A stretch of DNA of 64,000 nucleotides, taken from Acinetobacter sp. C32I (lineage in GTDB: Bacteria; Pseudomonadota; Gammaproteobacteria; Pseudomonadales; Moraxellaceae). Where the stretch lies: contig NZ_CP098480.1 in NCBI RefSeq assembly GCF_023702715.1, forward strand, positions 2,914,001-2,978,000. The letters are read 5' to 3'. The notes under the pieces were generated by a model. It was not told the DNA's origin. It saw only the letters and a list, made by a program, of their open reading frames with translations, and ran no database searches. Position 1 is the first letter of the stretch. Every line of letters starts with the position of its first letter. Made by a program: the position numbers and the translations under genes. Below, one piece after another: positions 58,175-64,000 of the stretch.

Positions 58175-61100
58175 TTACGATAGTTGTGTTGTTTTTTTAA
58201 CCTTAAACCATGCCGCATAAAGCGCAGGCAGGAAAAATAGGGTTAATAAGGTGGCAACAATCAAGCCACCCATAATCGCAACCGCCATCGGACCAAAGAA
58301 AATACTGCGTGATAAAGGGATCATGGCCAGTACTGCCGCCAGTGCTGTTAACACGATCGGACGGAAACGGCGCATGGTTGCACCTATCACGGCCTCCCAC
58401 GGTTCATGCCCCGCCTGAATGTCCTGTTCAATCTGGTCAATCAAAATCAGCGAGTTACGCATGATCATCCCTGACAGGGCAATGGTGCCCAACATGGCGA
58501 CGAAACCAAAGGGTTTATTGAACAGCAACAGGAATGCCACCACACCAATCAAACCTAAGGGTGCAGTGAGCAAGACAATGGTTGCCCGCGACATACTGCG
58601 CAATTGAATCATCAATAAAGTCATCACCACAGCCAAGAATAATGGCATACCTGCATTGACTGAATTCTGCCCTTTCGCTGACTCCTCAACCGTCCCCCCA
58701 ACTTCAAGCAAATAACCACTTGGCAAGTCTGCACGAAGCGTCTGCATTTGATCTGCTAACTGCTGAACCACGGTTGCAGGTTGTAAATGCGTGCGAATAT
58801 CGGCACGAACGGTAATGGTTGGCAAACGATTACGATGCCAAATCAGACCTTCTTCAAAGCGGGATTCAATATTGGCAATTTGCGCCAACGGAACTGTTGT
58901 GCCTTTACTGGTTGGCACCGCCAAACTCGCTAAAGATGCGACTTCAACACGTTCCGATTTATCACCACGCAAACGGATTTCAATCAACTCCCGTTTTTCG
59001 CGATATTGATTCATCACCGCCCCCGTTACCGAAGCATTGAGGAAGTTGGCTAAATCGACACTGGACACACCCATTTGACGCGCACGGTCTTGGTCAATTT
59101 CGATCGCAATGATTTTGCTCGGCTCACCCCAATCCAAATGGACATTGGTGGTATTTGGGTCTTCACTCAGGACTTTGGCCACTTTCTGAGCCCATTGACG
59201 TACAGTGCCGAGGTCTTCACCCGAGATACGATACTGCAATGGATAACCCACCGGTGGACCATTTTCCAATAACGACACCCTTGTCCGCACTTGCGGCAAT
59301 AATTGCTTGATCTGCTTATCCAGAGAACGGCGGATTTCATCCCGATCATCTAGGGAGGAAGCCAACACCACAAACTGGGCAAAGCTGGCCTGAGGTAATT
59401 GCTGATCGAGTGGTAAATAAAAACGTGGTGAGCCTGTACCGACATAGGCCACATAGTTATCAATGCCCTTTTGCGTAGACAGGAACTGCTCTACTTTATG
59501 CACCGCTTGTTCAGTTGCGGTCAGAGATGCACCCTCTTCCAGCTTTAAGTCCACCAAAATTTCTGCACGATTCGATGGCGGGAAGAATTGTTGCGGCACC
59601 AGTTTAAACATCGCCACCGACAACACAAAGATGCCTACGGTTACTGCAATCACGGTTTTGCGATAGGTAATACAGACTTCTACCACATGACGGAAAGATT
59701 GATAAAACTTGGATTGATAGGGGTCATGATGCTGAGCATGCGCTTCCACCACAGGCGCAGGTTGCTTGCGCAATCTTGCCCAAAGACGGACATACCATGC
59801 CGCTTGTTGCTGCTGTTTGGTGAAATCGGGCAAGAGTTTTTCACCCAAATACGGCACAAACAACACCGCTGCGATCCATGACACGATCAGCGCAATGGTC
59901 ACTACTTGGAAAATAGAACGGGTGTATTCACCTGTCCCTGATTGAGCGGTGGCAATCGGCAAAAATCCGGCGGCGGTAATGAGAGTCCCTGTCAACATCG
60001 GGAAAGCCGTAGTTTGCCACGCAAAGCCTGCGGCTTTTAATCGACTATAGCCCTGCTCCATTTTAATCGCCATCATTTCCACGGCGATAATGGCATCATC
60101 GACCAGCAACCCTAAGGCCAGAATCAATGCCCCCAAGGAAATCTTATGCAGCCCTACATCAAACAGATTCATGCCTGCAAAAGTCATCGCCAATACCAGT
60201 GGAATAGACAGCGCCACCACCAAACCAGTACGGAAACCCAGCGAGAAGAAGCTGACCAATAACACAATGATCACGGCTTCGGCCAAGACTTTTAAGAACT
60301 CTTGAATACTGCGTTGTACCGCAACCGGCTGATCCGAAACTTTTTGCAGTTTCATGCCCAAGGGTAAGGTTTTTTGTAGACGATTAAATTCGGTTTCCAG
60401 ATTTTTACCCAGCGCAATGATGTCACCACCTTTGCGCATCGAGACCGCAATCCCGATCCCGTTCTCCCCCATAAAGCGCATACGGGGTTGCGCCGGTTCA
60501 CTAAAGCCACGATAAACATCTGCAACATCGCCCAGTTGAATGGTTTTATCACCGACCAGCAATGGCATCTTTTTCAGGTCTTCGACACTATGCAAATGCC
60601 CACTGACACGGATTTGAATACGGTCCGTACCGGTTTCAAAGAACCCCGCACCGGCCATGTCATTTTGCTTTTGAATCGCTTCCTGAATGGCTGTAACTGG
60701 TACACCCAGTTGTACCGCTTTGGTATTTGATAATTCAATCCAGATTTTCTGATCTTGCAGACCCACCAGATTGACCTTGTTGACATCTTTGACCCGTTGC
60801 AACTGCAGTTGCAAACGATCGGCATATTCTTTCATCACCGCATAGTCAAAGTCTTTGCCTGTCAGCACATAGATATTGCCAAAGGTGTCCCCAAACTCAT
60901 CATTGAAAAAAGGCCCTTGTACGCCACTCGGCAACTGCGAGCGGATATCATTGACCTTCTTGCGCACGTTGTACCAAACGTCAGGAATAGCACTTGACGG
61001 CAAACTGTCTTTCGCGACAAAGGTCACCAAAGACTCACCCGGCCGTGAATAGGCCATGATGCGGTCATACTGCCCCGTGGTCATCAATTCTTTTTCAATT

Positions 61101-61303
61101 CGATCCGTCACCAGTGTTGAGACTTCTTTGGCGGTTGCGCCAGGCCAATAGGTCTGTACCACCATCACTTTAAAGGTAAATGGCGGATCTTCACTTTGCG
61201 ACAATTTGGAATAGGACATGATGCCCACGATGCCGAGCAACAGCATAAAATAAAGGATAATGCCCTTATTTTTGAGTGCCCATTCGGAAAGGTTAAATTT
61301 CAT
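58175..61303 (-). CDS. RND efflux pump inner-membrane permease
   Basis: A 1042-residue RND transporter with the usual twelve membrane helices and two large periplasmic domains. Proton-relay acidic residues are in LGLLVDDAIIAVE. It is the substrate-binding, proton-driven part of a tripartite pump and lies 2 bp after its adaptor gene. The sequence is of the TriC/VexK-type branch rather than AdeB. No outer-membrane channel gene is adjacent, so a separate OMF is presumably used. Confidence 0.93.
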   Translation of the reverse strand: MKFNLSEWALKNKGIILYFMLLLGIVGIMSYSKLSQSEDPPFTFKVMVVQTYWPGATAKEVSTLVTDRIEKELMTTGQYDRIMAYSRPGESLVTFVAKDSLPSSAIPDVWYNVRKKVNDIRSQLPSGVQGPFFNDEFGDTFGNIYVLTGKDFDYAVMKEYADRLQLQLQRVKDVNKVNLVGLQDQKIWIELSNTKAVQLGVPVTAIQEAIQKQNDMAGAGFFETGTDRIQIRVSGHLHSVEDLKKMPLLVGDKTIQLGDVADVYRGFSEPAQPRMRFMGENGIGIAVSMRKGGDIIALGKNLETEFNRLQKTLPLGMKLQKVSDQPVAVQRSIQEFLKVLAEAVIIVLLVSFFSLGFRTGLVVALSIPLVLAMTFAGMNLFDVGLHKISLGALILALGLLVDDAIIAVEMMAIKMEQGYSRLKAAGFAWQTTAFPMLTGTLITAAGFLPIATAQSGTGEYTRSIFQVVTIALIVSWIAAVLFVPYLGEKLLPDFTKQQQQAAWYVRLWARLRKQPAPVVEAHAQHHDPYQSKFYQSFRHVVEVCITYRKTVIAVTVGIFVLSVAMFKLVPQQFFPPSNRAEILVDLKLEEGASLTATEQAVHKVEQFLSTQKGIDNYVAYVGTGSPRFYLPLDQQLPQASFAQFVVLASSLDDRDEIRRSLDKQIKQLLPQVRTRVSLLENGPPVGYPLQYRISGEDLGTVRQWAQKVAKVLSEDPNTTNVHLDWGEPSKIIAIEIDQDRARQMGVSSVDLANFLNASVTGAVMNQYREKRELIEIRLRGDKSERVEVASLASLAVPTSKGTTVPLAQIANIESRFEEGLIWHRNRLPTITVRADIRTHLQPATVVQQLADQMQTLRADLPSGYLLEVGGTVEESAKGQNSVNAGMPLFLAVVMTLLMIQLRSMSRATIVLLTAPLGLIGVVAFLLLFNKPFGFVAMLGTIALSGMIMRNSLILIDQIEQDIQAGHEPWEAVIGATMRRFRPIVLTALAAVLAMIPLSRSIFFGPMAVAIMGGLIVATLLTLFFLPALYAAWFKVKKTTQLS

Positions 61304-61305
61304 GT

Positions 61306-62406
61306 TTAACCTCCCGTTTTGACGGTGACATCGCGATTATCACGGTCAACTGGATGAATTTTTTGCTGGTCACGCAATAAGTGCACCCCGCCAACCACCA
61401 CCCAATCCGTTGCTTTTAAACCAGATACAACTGGCACACTATCACGTCCATAACTGCCCAGAGTCACAGGGACTTTACGAATGCTTTGATTGGCATTCAC
61501 CACCCAAACATAGGCTTGTTGCTCATTGGCGGTGACACTGGATAAAGGCACGCTCAAAACATTATTGTCTTGTGCCACAAAGAACACCCGTGCACTTTGC
61601 CCTAACTGGATACTGGACTGGCCTTCGAGCAAAGAGACCTTAACCGTGAAAGTACGTGATTGATCTGCTGCTGGAGAGACTTCACGGACTTTGGCAGCAA
61701 AACGTGCATCAGGTTGCGACCATAAAGTGACCCATGCCGGTTGTCCGACCTTAATGGTACTGACCGCCTGTTCAGGTACCCCGAACACCACTTCGCGCTC
61801 ACCATCAATCGCCAATTGATAAGCGGCTTGTCCTGCGGCCAGCACTTGCCCAATCTCAATCTGACGTTGGGTAATCACCCCATTTTTATTGGAGATCAGC
61901 TGGTTATAACCCGTTTGATTAGAAGACACTTCATAATTAGAACGTGCTTGTTGCAGGCTTGCTTGAGCAGATTCATATTGATTCTTGACCGCATCAAATT
62001 GTGAACGGCTTACTGCATTCACAGGGAGTAATTGCTGATAACGCTGATATTCTTGAGCCGCAATTTTTGCCGCAGCCTCTGCACTCTGTAGCTGGGCCTT
62101 GGCTGCATTCATTTGCAATTGCGCATCTTTGACATCCAGTTTTGCCAGCACTTGTCCCACTTTAACCCGATCACCGACATCAACATAACGTTCAGTAATC
62201 TGTCCCCCGACCCGGAAGGCCAAAGCAGTTTGCTGTCGCGCTTGCACATCCCCTGCATAGCTTTTTTGATCGACATGATTGCGACTGGGCTGAGTTACCA
62301 TGACATAGGGAATTTCCTCTGTCTTCGGCACCTCTTTTTGACAGGCGCTGAGGAGTACACTACTGACAATGAGTAACCCCAATATGATACGATTGATCTG
62401 ATTCAT
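61306..62406 (-). CDS. RND periplasmic adaptor lipoprotein (membrane fusion protein)
   Basis: A 366-residue membrane-fusion protein with lipobox LLSAC (about residue 22), a biotinyl-lipoyl domain with DVGDRVKVGQVLAKLD, a coiled-coil hairpin at about 95-170 (Ala/Gln-rich), and a beta-barrel domain. It connects the RND permease to an outer-membrane channel. First gene of the pump operon, divergent from its TetR. Confidence 0.92.
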   Translation of the reverse strand: MNQINRIILGLLIVSSVLLSACQKEVPKTEEIPYVMVTQPSRNHVDQKSYAGDVQARQQTALAFRVGGQITERYVDVGDRVKVGQVLAKLDVKDAQLQMNAAKAQLQSAEAAAKIAAQEYQRYQQLLPVNAVSRSQFDAVKNQYESAQASLQQARSNYEVSSNQTGYNQLISNKNGVITQRQIEIGQVLAAGQAAYQLAIDGEREVVFGVPEQAVSTIKVGQPAWVTLWSQPDARFAAKVREVSPAADQSRTFTVKVSLLEGQSSIQLGQSARVFFVAQDNNVLSVPLSSVTANEQQAYVWVVNANQSIRKVPVTLGSYGRDSVPVVSGLKATDWVVVGGVHLLRDQQKIHPVDRDNRDVTVKTGG

Positions 62407-62471
62407 CTCTTTGCGCTCTTATTCAAATTGATTTTTAAGGCGTGATATGAGCATTATCATAGATTGTTTAT

Positions 62472-62509
62472 TTTTTAATTAATATACCCATGAGTACACT
62501 AATTAAAAA
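62472..62509. promoter_or_regulatory. Candidate TetR operator between RND operon and tetR
   Basis: Inverted repeat TTTTTAATTA (62472-62481) / TAATTAAAAA (62500-62509), with an inner partial symmetry TACCCATGAGTA. It lies in the 151-bp gap between divergent genes, the expected place for auto- and pump repression. Confidence 0.5.
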
Positions 62510-62557
62510 TTAAAGCTAGAATTTTGATTTTTAAATTAATTAAAAGAGAACGGTAAC

Positions 62558-63181
62558 GTGCAAATCAACAGTGGTCGCCCTAAAGATTTAGAAAAAAGAG
62601 CCAAGATTTTACAGGCTGCAAAATCTATTTTTTTAAAAATGGGCTATCACGCCACCAATATGAATCAGATTGCCAAAGAAGCGGGGGTGACCAAACTCAC
62701 GGTGTATAACCACTTCCAAGATAAGGGCAATCTATTTATCTGTGCGATTGAAGAAAGCTGTGAAGAATCGATTCGAACCAAACAGATTGAACTGACCGCA
62801 GACGCTGATTTTAAACAGGCACTGGTGCTTATGTGTCAGCGTGCATTAAGTATTATTTATCTGCCTGAAGCGCTGAAGCTGGATTGCCTGCTGTTTGAAT
62901 TGGCAGCAGAACAAAGTCCCTTAACCCAACAGTTTTTTGATGCCTCACATACCCGCATGTGTCATGTCTGGTGTGATTTTTTTGAGCAAGCCATCGCCTT
63001 TAAATTTATTCAGGCAGATGCGCCACTAAAGCAAACGGAGCTGATCATCTCGCTGATGTTGGGTATCCGTCATCAACAAGTATTACTGGGTTTAGCCCCT
63101 GTGCCCAGCGCAACTGAAATCAATCAGATGATTGAACAGGCCATCGAAATTTTTATGCTTAAATATCAACCAATAATTTAG
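62558..63181 (+). CDS. TetR/AcrR regulator of the RND pump
   Basis: A 207-residue TetR regulator. HTH at about 12-60 (ILQAAKSIFLKMGYHATNMNQIAKEAGVTKLTVYNHFQDK in parts) and a C-terminal ligand pocket like AefR or NalC-type regulators. GTG start 62558. It is divergent from the adaptor-permease operon and is expected to repress it. Effector unknown. Confidence 0.9.
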   Translation: MQINSGRPKDLEKRAKILQAAKSIFLKMGYHATNMNQIAKEAGVTKLTVYNHFQDKGNLFICAIEESCEESIRTKQIELTADADFKQALVLMCQRALSIIYLPEALKLDCLLFELAAEQSPLTQQFFDASHTRMCHVWCDFFEQAIAFKFIQADAPLKQTELIISLMLGIRHQQVLLGLAPVPSATEINQMIEQAIEIFMLKYQPII

Positions 63182-63265
63182 AGAATATTCACATTTTTTT
63201 ACGTTCTGCTCTTGGAATGTCTCTCAATCGCGCTATAGTCGAGTGAGAACAACAGGAGAATTAGA

Positions 63266-64000
63266 ATGATTCAGCAAATCACTGCTCCACTACGTGAAGA
63301 TGTCCGCTTACTGGGCAATTTACTTGGAGAGACCTTAAAGCAACATGCTGGGCAAGATTTGTTTAATCAGATTGAGCAAATTCGCGCATTAGCCAAAGGT
63401 GCACGTGACGGCCAGATCGAAGCAGAAAAACAGCTCGAACAATTGTTTCTCGGTTTAAAAGATGAAGAGATTTTGCCGCTGACCCGCGCATTCTCACATT
63501 TTCTGAACTTCGCCAATATTGCTGAACAATATCATGTGGTGCGTAGCCGTCGTCAGGCCGAGTTCGATGAGCACGCGCCTAGCCCAAACCCGCTGCCACA
63601 TTTATTCGAAAAATTCAAAACCCAACAAATCAATGCACAGCAATTATTCCAACAGATCTGTGATTTAAAAATTGAACTGGTACTGACAGCACACCCAACC
63701 GAGGTCAGCCGGCGTACCCTGATTCAAAAATATGATGATATTACCGACTGTCTTTCACAGTTAGATCAACAAAAACTGACACCAAGAGAACGCCAACAAA
63801 CCATCGCGACACTGAAGCAATTGGTCAGCTCAGCATGGCAAACCGATGAGATTCGTCAGCATCGTCCAACTCCTGTCGATGAAGCCAAATGGGGCTTTGC
63901 CACCATCGAGCAGTCGCTCTGGAATGCGGTACCGAAATTCGTACGTGAACTGAATGAACTCACGCAGCAGCATTGTGAGCATGCCTTACCTTTGAGCATT
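63266..64000 (+). CDS. ppc: Phosphoenolpyruvate carboxylase (partial, runs off the right edge)
   Basis: 245 codons are present, starting MIQQITAPLREDVRLLGNLLG with AGGAGA eight bases upstream of ATG 63266. The PEP carboxylase motif VLTAHPTEVSRRT with the catalytic histidine and the RPTPVDEAKWGF segment are present. It fixes bicarbonate onto PEP to make oxaloacetate, refilling the TCA cycle. The complete protein of about 890 residues continues beyond the window. Confidence 0.94.
   Translation, partial: MIQQITAPLREDVRLLGNLLGETLKQHAGQDLFNQIEQIRALAKGARDGQIEAEKQLEQLFLGLKDEEILPLTRAFSHFLNFANIAEQYHVVRSRRQAEFDEHAPSPNPLPHLFEKFKTQQINAQQLFQQICDLKIELVLTAHPTEVSRRTLIQKYDDITDCLSQLDQQKLTPRERQQTIATLKQLVSSAWQTDEIRQHRPTPVDEAKWGFATIEQSLWNAVPKFVRELNELTQQHCEHALPLSI

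Overview
The window looks like chromosomal DNA from a species of Acinetobacter (Gammaproteobacteria, Moraxellaceae) that is probably not A. baumannii itself. The indications are an ADC-like class C beta-lactamase, a PACE efflux protein with a divergent LysR gene, a RibB fused to a degenerate RibA domain (RibBX), the dapA-bamC-purC order, and moderately AT-rich DNA. The species call is inference from protein character; no database search was possible. Most of the window is core genome, with a small accessory patch at about 6.1-10.6 kb. I saw no prophage, intact insertion sequence, CRISPR array, rRNA or tRNA gene.

Layout. 0-5 kb: a short-chain dehydrogenase running off the left edge, its divergent TetR gene with a palindromic operator, then phoB-phoR preceded by two groups of Pho-box-like repeats, and a secreted DUF2147 protein. 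4.7-10.6 kb: a PACE/LysR divergent pair, then a patch with two further LysR genes, a PhzF-family protein, a LysE exporter and small ORFs; a 202-bp direct repeat ending in a strong hairpin terminator lies at each end of the first LysR module. 10.6-20.8 kb: psd and a rhodanese (overlapping), a triple-hairpin dispersed-repeat candidate, pncB, a periplasmic catalase with an ankyrin partner, dtd, an SCP2-domain protein, a small membrane protein, serB and a divergent Smp-like membrane protein. 20.8-27.9 kb: ribBX-ribH-nusB-thiL-pgpA, then glmU-glmS. 28-32.7 kb: a YitT protein, an Lrp/AsnC regulator, pncA, and dapA-bamC-purC. 32.8-44.3 kb: a TonB-dependent receptor, a small membrane protein, an amidohydrolase lipoprotein, an acyltransferase, a YddG-like exporter, rarA, an AmpC beta-lactamase behind an aldose-dehydrogenase-like lipoprotein, and a YcgN-like protein. 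44.5-54.2 kb: a DUF1328 protein, a dienelactone hydrolase, mutY, an M23 lipoprotein, a possible Sm-like small protein, tag, a zinc alcohol dehydrogenase, a MocR-type regulator, and a LysR / aldo-keto reductase / MFS cluster. 54.2-64 kb: a START-domain protein, dapB, dnaJ, a tripartite-type RND pump with its divergent TetR, and the 5' part of ppc.

How the genes work together. Cell-envelope precursor supply is well represented: glmU and glmS make UDP-GlcNAc, dapA and dapB make diaminopimelate/lysine, psd makes phosphatidylethanolamine, and pgpA makes phosphatidylglycerol. Cofactor genes include riboflavin (ribBX, ribH), thiamine (thiL) and NAD salvage (pncA and pncB, consecutive Preiss-Handler steps). 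Four exporter/regulator units (PACE-LysR, LysE near LysR, AKR-MFS-LysR, RND-TetR) follow the same plan of a divergent or adjacent local regulator.

I did not find a clearly new defence or metabolic system. The best leads are the duplicated 202-bp structured repeat (possible multicopy small RNA), the triple-hairpin element at 12.5 kb, a 41-codon membrane-type small ORF, and a possible Sm-fold 81-residue protein.
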